32,308 nucleotides of DNA from Methanobrevibacter sp. (GCA_030539935.1 JAUNXF010000002.1:1-32308), one strand, 5' to 3'. Shown: positions 16,704 to 25,078, counted from the stretch's first letter. Program-made: numbers and translations. The notes: generated from the letters alone by a model not told the origin.

Positions 16704-17171
16704 TCATAGCTTGCATTCGGTGCAATTTCCTACCTTAGCAAGTTCCTTCTCCCAAACTCCCGGGTTTTCATTTACGAATTGCTCAAACAATTGCTTGCAT
16801 CTTTCGTCATTTAAGACTATGACTTCAACATCATTGCCCTTCAATAGGTCTTCAGCTCCCATCAAGGTTGTGTTGTCTCCTATTACAACCCTTGGAATGT
16901 TGTAGAGAATAACCGCTCCAGAACACATAGGACAAGGGGAAAGAGTTGTGTACAATGTGCATCTTCTGTAATCCTCATAGCTTAGTCCCTTTGCATTTTC
17001 AATCGCATCCATTTCACCATGGAGAATGACTGAATTGTTTTGAATAAGCCTATTATGGCCTCTGGATATGATTTCATTATCTTTCACAATCACTGCTCCA
17101 ATGGGAATTCCACCTTCAGACAATGATTTTTCGGCCTCCTTGATTGCTTCACTCATGAACTTCTGATGCAT
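16704..17171 (-). CDS. Cytidine/deoxycytidylate deaminase-fold protein, cytosine-deaminase-like
   Basis: Zinc-dependent nucleobase deaminase: HGEMDAIENA supplies one Zn ligand and the catalytic Glu, and TTLSPCPMCSG the two Cys. The 155-residue length, the HGE (not HAE) motif, and the C-terminal QFVNENPGVWEKELAK recall yeast-type cytosine deaminase more than TadA. Guanine deaminase or tRNA adenosine deaminase remain alternatives. A TTG at 17183 is in frame, but its GAGGT is the ribosome-binding site for the ATG at 17171. Coupled to the downstream GNAT gene. Confidence 0.83.
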   Translation of the reverse strand: MHQKFMSEAIKEAEKSLSEGGIPIGAVIVKDNEIISRGHNRLIQNNSVILHGEMDAIENAKGLSYEDYRRCTLYTTLSPCPMCSGAVILYNIPRVVIGDNTTLMGAEDLLKGNDVEVIVLNDERCKQLFEQFVNENPGVWEKELAKVGNCTECKL

Positions 17172-17301
17172 AAAATACCTCAATGACTTAATATCTAATC
17201 TATTATGATTTCAATATTATATTTAAAAAAAGAAAGATAATAATTTTACTAAAAAATAGATAAAAATAGAAAAAATGGAGAAAGAAAAATGATTAAAAGA
17301 G

Positions 17302-18288
17302 CTAAAGAGCATCCTTAACCATGTCTTCCAATATTTCAATTAGGATGTCATCATCACATATTGGTTCAGGGTACAATATTTCCCCTTCAAATTCCATCTT
17401 GACATCATCGTGTCCATGATGATGGTGATGATGTCCGTGGTCATGACTATGGCTGTGGTCATGACTATGTTCATGGTCATGGTCATGACTGTGTTCATGA
17501 CTGTGGCTATGGCCGTGATCGTGATGGTGATGGTGATGATGTCCGCTTCCATCATCTTCAATAAGTCCTAAAATTGTTGGAATGTCCCTTGTGGTATGTG
17601 CTCCAGGTGCAATGAATACAGGAACAACAACCAATCTGTCCACTTCGTTTTCACTTACAAGCTTGTTAATTGAGGTTGGAATGTTAGGCTCTACAAGCTC
17701 CATGAAACCAAAGTCACAAGGGTAGTCACATTGAGCCTCAAACTGTCCAAATAGGTCTGTAATAAATTCCTTGCTGTAGTTTAATCTACTGCCGTGGACA
17801 ACAAGCAAAATTCCTGTTTTGGCATCGCCGTCAAGTGATGAGCCTTCAAGAGCACCGCTTATCTTATTGTTTATGATTTCCAAAAGCCTTGGATTAGGGC
17901 CTATAGGGCCGATCAAATCAATGTCTCCATCAAAGTCAACATCTTCAAGACCATATAGATAATGGCCTTCAGGGTAAATTCCATCAGGCTGTCTTGGATC
18001 TGTCTCCTTAGGTTCAAGGCCTAAAATGATTGGTATGTCAATGTTTGTATGAATTCCGGCAGCTAAGAATACCGGAGTGGCTATAATGCGTTTTAAGTTA
18101 GGATTGCGCTCTTTCAATAAATCAATGGCTTCCTTCAAGTTTGGATGAGCCACTTTCATGTATCCCACTTCAGCATCAAATTCTGTTTTATCCTTGAACT
18201 TTGCACAAATATTTTTAAACACTTCTTCTGCATAGGGAAGAGTACTTCCATGACTTAATAATAATACAGCAGTATCTTCATAACTCAT
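17302..18288 (-). CDS. Two-domain CbiX/CfbA sirohydrochlorin chelatase with His-rich loop
   Basis: Inserts Co or Ni into sirohydrochlorin for B12 or coenzyme F430. Two CbiX domains are fused. Each keeps both active-site His: LLSHGS (His13) and AAGIHTNIDIP (His80) in domain 1; VVHGS (His165) and APGAHTTRDIP (His231) in domain 2. Between about 250 and 298 lies a segment with roughly 28 His mixed with Asp, Ser, Gly and Glu, a plausible metal store like those of nickel or cobalt handling proteins. Archaeal CbiX/CfbA is normally a single ~130-145-residue domain, so this is a long form. GTG 18297 is in frame, but its GTGAT more likely serves the ATG at 18288. Metal preference cannot be read. Confidence 0.88.
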   Translation of the reverse strand: MSYEDTAVLLLSHGSTLPYAEEVFKNICAKFKDKTEFDAEVGYMKVAHPNLKEAIDLLKERNPNLKRIIATPVFLAAGIHTNIDIPIILGLEPKETDPRQPDGIYPEGHYLYGLEDVDFDGDIDLIGPIGPNPRLLEIINNKISGALEGSSLDGDAKTGILLVVHGSRLNYSKEFITDLFGQFEAQCDYPCDFGFMELVEPNIPTSINKLVSENEVDRLVVVPVFIAPGAHTTRDIPTILGLIEDDGSGHHHHHHHDHGHSHSHEHSHDHDHEHSHDHSHSHDHGHHHHHHGHDDVKMEFEGEILYPEPICDDDILIEILEDMVKDAL

Positions 18289-18587
18289 AATAATCACATA
18301 TAAATATAATTAATTTTCATCAAATCTATGACCGTGTAAAATTTTAATTAAATAATCATAAATATTAAAAATCCTAATAAATTTTACTTAAATTCCTTTA
18401 TACTATAAATTATTGGTTTATAGTTAATCAACTTTATTAATAATTATTAAAATTAATTTTAAATTGATTTTAAAGTAATAAATTTTTAATAAAAATATTA
18501 AAAAAAGTATTACTGCACATTCATAAAAAATAAAATAGCTAAAAAGCTATTTTTAAAAGTTACAATTGAATCTTCAAGACCATAAAA
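18289..18587. other. AT-rich region between cbiX and the DUF35 gene
   Basis: About 300 bp. It contains the cbiX promoter, including an inverted repeat CTATAAA/TTTATAG (18403-18409 and 18417-18423) about 115 bp before cbiX, and a hairpin near the DUF35 stop. No small gene was seen. Confidence 0.5.
18532..18553 (-). terminator. Perfect 9-bp hairpin downstream of the DUF35 gene
   Basis: AAAATAGCT, loop AAAA, AGCTATTTT. On the minus strand it follows the stop codon by about 35 bp and is flanked by T-runs. A terminator or processing site is likely. Confidence 0.5.
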
Positions 18588-18986
18588 TTATTTTACAATC
18601 TTAAACTTGAATCCATATGAGATAACACCATCAGGGCCATCTTCACGGATTTTTCTAAAGACCATTTCAACTGGGTCTCCAATTTGAATATCGTCAACAT
18701 CAGCATCAACGATTTGAGCGGTAACCTTAGCACCCTCTTCAAGCTCAATGATTGCAACAGCATAAGGAGCTATTTTCTTAAAGTCAGAAGTAGGTGTTCT
18801 GATTACGGAATAGGTAAATATCTTTCCCTTGCCGGAAAACTGGATATCCTCTATGTTTCCTTTTCTTCTACAATCAGGACAGATTACCCTTTGTGGGAAA
18901 AACACTTGACCACAAGTGGTACATTTAGATCCAACAAGGTTATATCTTTGTTGGATATGACGCCAAGTTCTTACAGTGTCAGACAT
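18588..18986 (-). CDS. DUF35 Zn-ribbon / OB-fold protein
   Basis: A 132-residue protein with N-terminal zinc ribbon (CTTCG ... CPDC, about 22-40) and a C-terminal OB fold (GKGKIFTYSVIRTPTSDF onward). In archaea such proteins bridge acetoacetyl-CoA thiolase and HMG-CoA synthase to channel the intermediate into the mevalonate pathway. That role is inferred from the family, as neither partner gene is in this window. The start has a strong AGGAGG 7 nt upstream. The gene looks monocistronic. Confidence 0.88.
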   Translation of the reverse strand: MSDTVRTWRHIQQRYNLVGSKCTTCGQVFFPQRVICPDCRRKGNIEDIQFSGKGKIFTYSVIRTPTSDFKKIAPYAVAIIELEEGAKVTAQIVDADVDDIQIGDPVEMVFRKIREDGPDGVISYGFKFKIVK

Positions 18987-19214
18987 TAAATTCCTCCTAA
19001 TAAAACATAAGTATAATAAAAATGACTTTTGATCGTTTAAAAAAATTGAATTTTTTTAACTTGTTTTTATTTATTTATTATTTTTTTAGTTTATAAATAT
19101 ATCATTAATTTATAACATTATTCTATTTATATTTCATCTATAATAAGTTTTAAGATAAATGAGTTTTTCTTTACAAAATAAAGTCTTATTATCAAAATTT
19201 TTACTGTAATTATC

Positions 19215-19300
19215 ATATTATGATGAAGGTGATAAATTATAATTAAATAATGAAATTATAATCGTTTAATCAAATTATAATGACTTAAATAAATTATAAT
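19215..19300 (+). promoter_or_regulatory. Array of AAATTATAAT elements with exact 19-bp period
   Basis: AAATTATAAT is found at 19234, 19253, 19272 and 19291, each exactly 19 bp from the last. A degenerate copy (8 of 10 bases) lies at 19215. The 9-bp intervals between copies differ. The array ends about 15 bp before the TATA box of the downstream gene. The arrangement suggests cooperative binding of a regulator along one helix face. Confidence 0.65.
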
Positions 19301-19314
19301 TAAAATTGAGAAAG

Positions 19315-19323
19315 TTTTAAATA
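19315..19323 (+). promoter_or_regulatory. TATA box of the pilin-like operon
   Basis: TTTTAAATA centred about 28 bp before the ATG at 19348. With no Shine-Dalgarno between, the mRNA is probably leaderless or nearly so. Confidence 0.5.
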
Positions 19324-19347
19324 GTATTTTCAATAATAAAGCAATCA

Positions 19348-20388
19348 ATGAAGATTAATGATAAAAATAAGAAAAATAATGCAAATAATAATTCCATAAG
19401 TAAAGACATATTGGAGGATGAGGAAGCCAATCTTCCAATAGCAATCAGCGGCTTACTTTTAATCGGCTTTTTAATCTTATCAATAATTGTCTTAAATACT
19501 GCAATTGAGGAAAGGGAAGAGAACAATCAGATAATATCCTCAAATCAATTCCAATATGTAATGAATGACTATATGCGAAACATTCCACTTATTGAAGGCG
19601 AAGCCTTAAAGGAATTGGGTGAGGAGGTCATCAAGAACAAAAGGCCCTGTTCGGATTCAAAAAGCGACCTGAAGGAAATTATTGATGAGAAGCTTTCATA
19701 TAAAAATCAGGAGTATTGGGACAATTATAAGATCCAAGTCAATTCATCCCTAATTGACATCGAAAATGTATCTGACCCCTTCTCATATAAGTTTAAGGTC
19801 TATGTCTCCAGTGGAAAGGGGGATTATTCCTTTGAGAATGTGGTTTGTGATGATGTTGATTGCATTGGATTGAAGGACCCAGTTCCGCTTCTTTACTGCA
19901 AAGGATATCATGGCCTTGAACTTAATGATACATCATATGAATATGGAAATTCCTTGTCTGAGCTTTTAAGAAGAAATGGTGTTGTAAATTGGTCCTGCTA
20001 TATCAATGCCAGCTCTCCCCTCATAATAAGGAAATGTCCATATGACCCCTACAAACACCATGGTGATGATGGCGGATTGGTGATGAAGAACTGTAGGGAC
20101 AACGGCTACTATCATGAAAGCAGGGATGGTGCCTGTTACCTATGCCGGCTTGAAGGGAAATGCGGTTGTGAGCATTATGGCTTTGAAACATTTATAAATC
20201 CCCATAAGACCAATGAAACAGGGCTTGCATCCGCCTGCGGATCAGACCATGTAATATTCAGTGATGACGTTTATCCCGGCGTTGAGGTCATCTACAATAA
20301 TGAAAGCATTGGAGGGGATTCCGCTTATGAAATCCTATATCTTGACCCTCATGGCCATAAGGTGAAGTATGGGATGGGTGATTACTAA
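19348..20388 (+). CDS. Cys-rich, single-membrane-anchor protein, pilin-like
   Basis: A 346-residue protein with a short polar Asn/Lys/Asp-rich head, one transmembrane helix (about residues 29-52, NLPIAISGLLLIGFLILSII) and a large outside domain. The outside part has roughly 15 Cys, clustered in CYLCRLEGKCGCEHYG and CPYDPYKHHGDDGG, so metal binding or multiple disulfides are plausible. The layout, with hydrophobic helix followed by a helical stretch, resembles archaeal pilin-like surface proteins but no class III cleavage motif is clear. It precedes a second protein of the same type by 22 bp and probably shares its transcript. Function not recognised. Confidence 0.6.
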   Translation: MKINDKNKKNNANNNSISKDILEDEEANLPIAISGLLLIGFLILSIIVLNTAIEEREENNQIISSNQFQYVMNDYMRNIPLIEGEALKELGEEVIKNKRPCSDSKSDLKEIIDEKLSYKNQEYWDNYKIQVNSSLIDIENVSDPFSYKFKVYVSSGKGDYSFENVVCDDVDCIGLKDPVPLLYCKGYHGLELNDTSYEYGNSLSELLRRNGVVNWSCYINASSPLIIRKCPYDPYKHHGDDGGLVMKNCRDNGYYHESRDGACYLCRLEGKCGCEHYGFETFINPHKTNETGLASACGSDHVIFSDDVYPGVEVIYNNESIGGDSAYEILYLDPHGHKVKYGMGDY

Positions 20389-20410
20389 GGTTGAAGAATA
20401 AAAGAGAGGA

Positions 20411-21490
20411 TTGAAAATGAGAAAAAGCATTATAAAGGATGAGTATGGCCTTCTATACTCAACAGAGCTCTTGCTATCAATCATACTCCTCCTTTTCATA
20501 ATAGGTATAATGGCCAATCTAAGTGACGGCTTGAATGAAAGGATGCTTATGGAAGAGGAATCCTCATCACTTGAAGGGATGGCTGTGGAAACATCGGATT
20601 ACCTGTTGAACAATCCTGGAAGTCCTGAGAATTGGGAGGAGAATGAGGGACTCACAAATGGAATGGTTCCATCGAATATCATTCCAGGACTTGCAATAAA
20701 GAACAGGAATGTGGAAAATGGTGAATTTTACAGTGAAAGCAGTGATGGGGAAAAGATAATGTCAAATACAATATCATACAATAAGCTGAAGAAGGTCAAA
20801 GGCAATTATGATGGGCTGGTCAACAGGAATCTATTCAATGGCAGCTTCAAAAGTTCAATGGCAATTTATCCTCTAAATAGTGAAATAGAGCCTATTATAA
20901 TGGGGAATGATTTTGGTGATGGAGATGATAATGTCAATGATAATGACATTGCATCTGTAAATAGGATTGTGAAATGTGATTATTACTCTAACTTTGTGGT
21001 CTATGATTTCAATGATTTTGAAATCCTTGGAGAGGATTATGTCAAGGAAGGGGATTGCAATCATGACAGCAATCCAAATTTGGAAAATCACAGAAATGAT
21101 GGAAGATCCTTTTGGCTGTGCAAGAGCTTTAGGGTTTATAAGGAATCATTGAATGACTACAATTATTATCTGCTTTGTGATGAGTCGGTTAAAAATAGCG
21201 GGTCCTATTGGATTTTGGAAAGTTTGAATAGAACCAATGATGTAAAGGAGAGACTGAATCAGGAAGCCATAGACTTGAATCCTTTTTTTATTCAGGATTT
21301 GGAAAACTCTTCAGGTGAGATATATTCAATCCATTTCAATGTTCCTAAAAATAGCATAGAAGATTTCAGAACCGTTTTGGTGGCTATCCCCAAAAACATG
21401 ACCAATGACCTAATCTCGAATGGTGAATTGAAATATGATTACTTCAAGTCACAGGAGGTCAATTATGTATTGAAAATAGCTTATAAGTGA
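20411..21490 (+). CDS. Type IV pilin-like secreted protein
   Basis: A 359-residue protein. The N-terminus, KDEYGLLYSTELLLSIILL, approximates the class III archaeal prepilin signal (conserved S.E followed by a hydrophobic run), with Leu in place of the usual Gln. NNPGSPENWE (about 55-64) is a short motif I associate with archaeal pilin-like proteins. The rest is a soluble domain rich in Asn/Asp. An alternative start at the ATG two codons later is possible. It follows the Cys-rich protein, and no assembly ATPase or peptidase is nearby, so it would rely on a system encoded elsewhere. Confidence 0.65.
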   Translation: MKMRKSIIKDEYGLLYSTELLLSIILLLFIIGIMANLSDGLNERMLMEEESSSLEGMAVETSDYLLNNPGSPENWEENEGLTNGMVPSNIIPGLAIKNRNVENGEFYSESSDGEKIMSNTISYNKLKKVKGNYDGLVNRNLFNGSFKSSMAIYPLNSEIEPIIMGNDFGDGDDNVNDNDIASVNRIVKCDYYSNFVVYDFNDFEILGEDYVKEGDCNHDSNPNLENHRNDGRSFWLCKSFRVYKESLNDYNYYLLCDESVKNSGSYWILESLNRTNDVKERLNQEAIDLNPFFIQDLENSSGEIYSIHFNVPKNSIEDFRTVLVAIPKNMTNDLISNGELKYDYFKSQEVNYVLKIAYK

Positions 21491-21561
21491 GTAATTCATA
21501 AAAGCAATGTGAAATTCTTATATTAAAACATGATAAAAGGATGATTGAAAAGGAGTTAAAA

Positions 21562-21648
21562 ATGATTTTCTTAGATAGTAGTTATAAAATACTTTCATTT
21601 GATTCTGATTTTGAAAAAATAAAAGGAATAAGAAGAGTGTATCTTTAA
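21562..21648 (+). CDS. Probable 28-residue small protein
   Basis: ATG at 21562 follows a near-ideal AAAAGGAG by 6 nt. It encodes 28 residues (beginning MIFLDSSYKILSFDSDFEKI, ending RRVYL) before TAA. It lies 72 bp after the pilin-like gene and just before a hairpin. The strong ribosome-binding site is the main evidence. It has no recognised family. Confidence 0.45.
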   Translation: MIFLDSSYKILSFDSDFEKIKGIRRVYL

Positions 21649-21664
21649 AAAAGTAAAAAAAAGA

Positions 21665-21688
21665 TTTTCTATTAAAAAAAATAGAAAA
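21665..21688. terminator. Hairpin terminator between convergent genes
   Basis: TTTTCTATT, loop AAAAAA, AATAGAAAA, followed on the minus strand by a T-run. It lies 3 bp after the ABC permease stop and can serve both converging transcripts. Confidence 0.6.
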
Positions 21689-21690
21689 AA

Positions 21691-23985
21691 TTATTCATTG
21701 CTCTTCAATGATTCAACCATATTTACCTTTTTGATCTTTCTTGAAAATGCCAAATTGACAAGAACGGATAAACCGAATGTAATGATAAAGGTTACAATAA
21801 AGTTCCATAGGTAAATGTTGACTGGGAAGCAATAGTCATCTCCTGTTGAACCCATCATGACTCCAATCAAAAGATAGGTTCCAGGTATTGCAAGTATGAA
21901 TCCAATGGTTGAGAACCATAGATTCTGGGTGAGCAAAAGTCTTCTCAAGCTTTTTGAATTGAAACCTAAAACCTTTAATGTGGCCAGTTCCCTTTGAATC
22001 TCGGTAAATGACAAAAGACCTAAATTATACAATACAACAACCGCCAATACAACTGCAAATCCTGTAAGAATGCCCACCATCATATTCAATGGCTCTGTCA
22101 TGACATCCCAACCGCTTCTGATGTCATCACGTGTTGTGATACTGTTGACGCCTGTGTAGTTCTTTTTTATGTTCTCTTTAGTCAGGATAACGTTTGTGCT
22201 GTAATTATACTCGTCCCCACCTTCCTTGTCAAAGACTTTTGGAGACATTATCAATCCTTGGCCAAATGGAATGGAATAGGTTTCTGTAATCTCTGAGTCA
22301 ATCCATTTAGGATTGCCTGCAACATGCCATCTCACCTTATCACCGATTTTGAGGCCTAAAACCTCTGCCATCTTATCTGAAATGGCTATTCCATCAGGGT
22401 CGAGATCAATGTAATTCCTATCGCCATCTGTTACCCTATACAATTCTGTCTGATTCATCACCGTTAAGGTACCTGCCTTCTTATTGCCCTTATACTTCAA
22501 TTCAATGGTTTCTTCCATAATGCCTTCGCCGTTGGTTTCATCCAAGATGCTATCCAACTGTGAATCTGTGATGTTTTCATCCAAAAGCAGCTTGGAATTG
22601 AAGTTATAGATTTGATTGTATTGCCAATCCTCAACATCGTTTATTGAATCACACATTCCAAATGCGGACATTACAAGAAGGGCACATGCAAAGACACCAA
22701 ATACGCTCATTATGGCCCTAAGCTTATTCCTTTTGGCATCCCTATAGTTCCACCTTTCATTGAAGCTGAACCTTTTCCATATTTTGGTCCTTTCAATGAA
22801 TCCTGAACTTACAAGCTTAGGTGCCTTAGGCCTTATTGTCTCTGCAGGATTCTCATCACTGATGCCTTTGACTGAAATGTAGCTGACTAAAACTGAAAAT
22901 ATTACCATCAATGCAGCCACAGCAAAGAAGCTAATATCCCATGAAGGTCCCCAACGTGGAAGGGAATAGGTTGCTGACATGGTCGGATAGAAGAGATATG
23001 GTATTGTCAAAGGCCCCAATACAAGTCCTATGATTGAACCGGTCAGTGACAATACAAATCCATAGGAAAGGTAATGGAGGATGATTGACCTGTTGCTGTA
23101 ACCCATGGCCTTCAAAGTACCAATCTGTGTCCTTTGAGCTGAAATTACACGGGACATGGTAGTGACCAATGTCAACAGTGAAACAAGAACAAATATGGAT
23201 GGGAAGATTCCTGAAAACATCTGATGCTGTGATATCTCATCCTGCAATGTCTTTATTCCAACATTGTTTTCACGAGGGAGGAACTGAACGTAAGCCTTTT
23301 GTCCTAAAGTCTCTTCCATATCAGACTTGAATTCCTTCTCATTGAGTTCTTCGTAGGCATCCAGTGTAATAGTGTTGTATTCAATGTCAAAATCGGCGCC
23401 TTTGGCTGGCATATAGGCATAGCCCACCTGACTGAAATCTGGAAGAAGACTGCCTTCCTGAATATAATAGACATACTCTGGAGAAAACATGATTCCCTTG
23501 ACAGTTTTGGAAACTTCCTTTCCATCGAATTTTAGGGTAATCTTATCTCCAATGTCCAAATCACGGCCATCAGCAAATCTTTTGTCAATCCATATTCCTT
23601 CAGTGTCATCCTCATCAAAGTCTTTTCCTTTAAACAAATGGAATTTGGATATATCCTGCTTTCCTTCGAGAATATGCAATGTGATTTCAGGGTCCGAAGA
23701 GTAGTTTGCAACCGTATCTACAACCATCTCCCTCTGAGCACCCTTTATCTGCTCCATATCCTTAATGTCTCTAAAGATATCATTGTCTATATCCTCTCCA
23801 TAAATCCATCCGTCTGCAAGGTTTGTGCTTTCATAATAGTCTGTTGAAACATCCACCAATCCCACGGCTTCACCGCTGATACCTGTAAATGCATAGACCC
23901 CTATAAGAGCCATTAAAAAAATAGAAATGAATTGGGCCTTATGATCCTTGAAATCACGCAGCATTTTCTTAAACAACATCTTCAT
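21691..23985 (-). CDS. ABC transporter permease, FtsX/MacB type with two FtsX domains
   Basis: A 764-residue membrane protein: one N-terminal membrane helix, a large outside domain (about 45-255), three helices of the first FtsX domain (about 260-375), a further helix near 430 (RAIMSVFGVFACALLVMSAF), a second outside domain, and a final FtsX domain (about 635-750). This is the duplicated permease layout used for export of lipids, peptides or lipoproteins, or for mechanical signalling. GTGAT precedes the ATG. The next gene upstream encodes its ATPase. The substrate is unknown. Confidence 0.9.
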   Translation of the reverse strand: MKMLFKKMLRDFKDHKAQFISIFLMALIGVYAFTGISGEAVGLVDVSTDYYESTNLADGWIYGEDIDNDIFRDIKDMEQIKGAQREMVVDTVANYSSDPEITLHILEGKQDISKFHLFKGKDFDEDDTEGIWIDKRFADGRDLDIGDKITLKFDGKEVSKTVKGIMFSPEYVYYIQEGSLLPDFSQVGYAYMPAKGADFDIEYNTITLDAYEELNEKEFKSDMEETLGQKAYVQFLPRENNVGIKTLQDEISQHQMFSGIFPSIFVLVSLLTLVTTMSRVISAQRTQIGTLKAMGYSNRSIILHYLSYGFVLSLTGSIIGLVLGPLTIPYLFYPTMSATYSLPRWGPSWDISFFAVAALMVIFSVLVSYISVKGISDENPAETIRPKAPKLVSSGFIERTKIWKRFSFNERWNYRDAKRNKLRAIMSVFGVFACALLVMSAFGMCDSINDVEDWQYNQIYNFNSKLLLDENITDSQLDSILDETNGEGIMEETIELKYKGNKKAGTLTVMNQTELYRVTDGDRNYIDLDPDGIAISDKMAEVLGLKIGDKVRWHVAGNPKWIDSEITETYSIPFGQGLIMSPKVFDKEGGDEYNYSTNVILTKENIKKNYTGVNSITTRDDIRSGWDVMTEPLNMMVGILTGFAVVLAVVVLYNLGLLSFTEIQRELATLKVLGFNSKSLRRLLLTQNLWFSTIGFILAIPGTYLLIGVMMGSTGDDYCFPVNIYLWNFIVTFIITFGLSVLVNLAFSRKIKKVNMVESLKSNE

Positions 23986-24067
23986 ATTATCACTTTTCTA
24001 TCACTTTTGCATTTACAGAATATTTTCAAACAGTCCATCATATTTAAGAATAAAAAATAAAAATAAA

Positions 24068-24120
24068 TTTGCTATTCAATCAGAATTAAATAAATATTCT
24101 TACCATTCAATCAAATTGAC
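24068..24120 (-). repeat. Echo of the ABC ATPase 3' end, period 31 bp
   Basis: The coding end (24099-24120) and a diverged copy (24068-24089) share ATTCAATCA at 24105 and 24074. Confidence 0.5.
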
Positions 24121-24804
24121 ATCCAAAGGATTTTCATTGATTGTAACAGCTTCAATCTTTCCGTTCTTGATTCTAATCAGCTTATCTGCCGCTTCAGCCA
24201 ACTTTGAGTTGTGGGTTACAATAATTACGGTTGTGTCCTTTTCATGACACATGTTCTGGAGCAGTGAGAGAATCAAGACTCCTGTATTTGAATCAAGGGC
24301 TCCTGTCGGTTCGTCACAGAGTAGCATTGCAGGCTCCTTTGCCAAAGCCCTTGCAATAGAGACCCTTTGCTGTTCACCACCAGACAGCTGTGCAGGGAAC
24401 TGGTCTCCATGACCTGTAAGGCCAACGGATTCAAGTATCCTGTCACCATCAATGTCTACATCGGTTATGTCCTTCATCAGTTCCACATTTTCCTTTGCAG
24501 TCAGATTAGGAATGAGATTATAAAACTGGAAGATGAATCCAACGCTTTTGGCCCTATATTTAGTCAACTCGTCATCATTAAAATCCACTATATTTTGACC
24601 ATCGACAATTATCTTTCCGCTTGTTGCAGAGTCCAATCCACCAAGGAGGTTTAACAGTGTGGATTTTCCTGCACCGGATGGTCCTAAAATAACAACAAAT
24701 TCCCCTTTATCTATTTTTAAGGATAAATTATCCAAAGCCCTTAACTCATGGTCTCCACTTCTATAAATTCTTGATACATTTTCAAATTCTATCATTGTTG
24801 TCAT
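24100..24804 (-). CDS. ABC transporter ATP-binding protein, LolD/MacB type
   Basis: A 234-residue nucleotide-binding domain with Walker A GPSGAGKST, the signature LSGGEQQRVSIARAL, Walker B MLLCDEPTGALD, and the H-loop VTHNSKL. The sequence is of the subfamily that works with FtsX-type permeases rather than importers. AGGAGG lies 7 nt before the ATG. It is upstream of, and probably co-transcribed with, the permease (115 bp between them). Energises transport or signalling at the membrane. Confidence 0.93.
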   Translation of the reverse strand: MTTMIEFENVSRIYRSGDHELRALDNLSLKIDKGEFVVILGPSGAGKSTLLNLLGGLDSATSGKIIVDGQNIVDFNDDELTKYRAKSVGFIFQFYNLIPNLTAKENVELMKDITDVDIDGDRILESVGLTGHGDQFPAQLSGGEQQRVSIARALAKEPAMLLCDEPTGALDSNTGVLILSLLQNMCHEKDTTVIIVTHNSKLAEAADKLIRIKNGKIEAVTINENPLDVNLIEW

Positions 24805-24963
24805 TTCAAACCTCCTTAAGTCCTTAAAATCACTGAAATATTTTTTAAGATAAGCATAATCATTATAAAATTATTATTATAAAATTAGATTATAAATATT
24901 TTCATCAGTAAAGTTAATATTTTACAATAAAGGGATAAAGACTTTAATATTAAATATATTTTT

Positions 24964-24976
24964 CATCATATATAAT
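24964..24976 (-). promoter_or_regulatory. Probable TATA box of the ABC operon
   Basis: On the minus strand ATTATATATGATG lies directly beside the palindrome. It implies a 5' leader of about 140 nt before the ATPase ATG. Confidence 0.45.
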
Positions 24977-24977
24977 A

Positions 24978-24993
24978 TTTAGGTATACCTAAA
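24978..24993. promoter_or_regulatory. Perfect 16-bp palindrome TTTAGGTATACCTAAA
   Basis: A 16-bp perfect palindrome touching the predicted TATA/BRE of the ABC operon. The TTAGG...CCTAA half-sites recall DtxR/MntR-family metal-repressor operators. Binding there would block the basal promoter. Confidence 0.6.
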
Positions 24994-25047
24994 ATAATCA
25001 TTTGTTTTGATGATGTCTGAAAAGGAATAAATTATAAAAATTTTAGA

Positions 25048-25078
25048 TTAGGGCTTAAAATAAGCTTAAAAGCCCTAA
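25048..25078 (-). terminator. Hairpin overlapping the stop of the SLC41-like gene
   Basis: TTAGGGCTT (25048-25056) and AAGCCCTAA (25070-25078) with a 13-base loop. The stop codon lies within the stem, and T-rich sequence follows on the minus strand. Confidence 0.5.

Larger units (their letters stand above)
18987..19347. other. Divergent region holding the 19-bp repeat array
   Basis: About 360 bp, nearly all A/T. The left part carries the DUF35 promoter; the right part holds a regular array of AAATTATAAT elements (19215-19300) and the TATA box of the pilin-like operon. No gene was seen. Confidence 0.6.

Noticed and set aside
17340-17561. A 73-residue Met/Thr/Ile-rich gene overlapping cbiX
   Set aside because: It is a frame shadow of the His codon repeat of the chelatase gene, with no start signal of its own.
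18403-18423. Operator for a nickel or cobalt regulator of cbiX
   Set aside because: The inverted repeat CTATAAA/TTTATAG is all but A/T and does not match a known metal-regulator site, so it may be chance.
19215-19300. CRISPR array
   Set aside because: The repeats are 10 bp with 9-bp intervals, far shorter than CRISPR units, and no cas gene is present.
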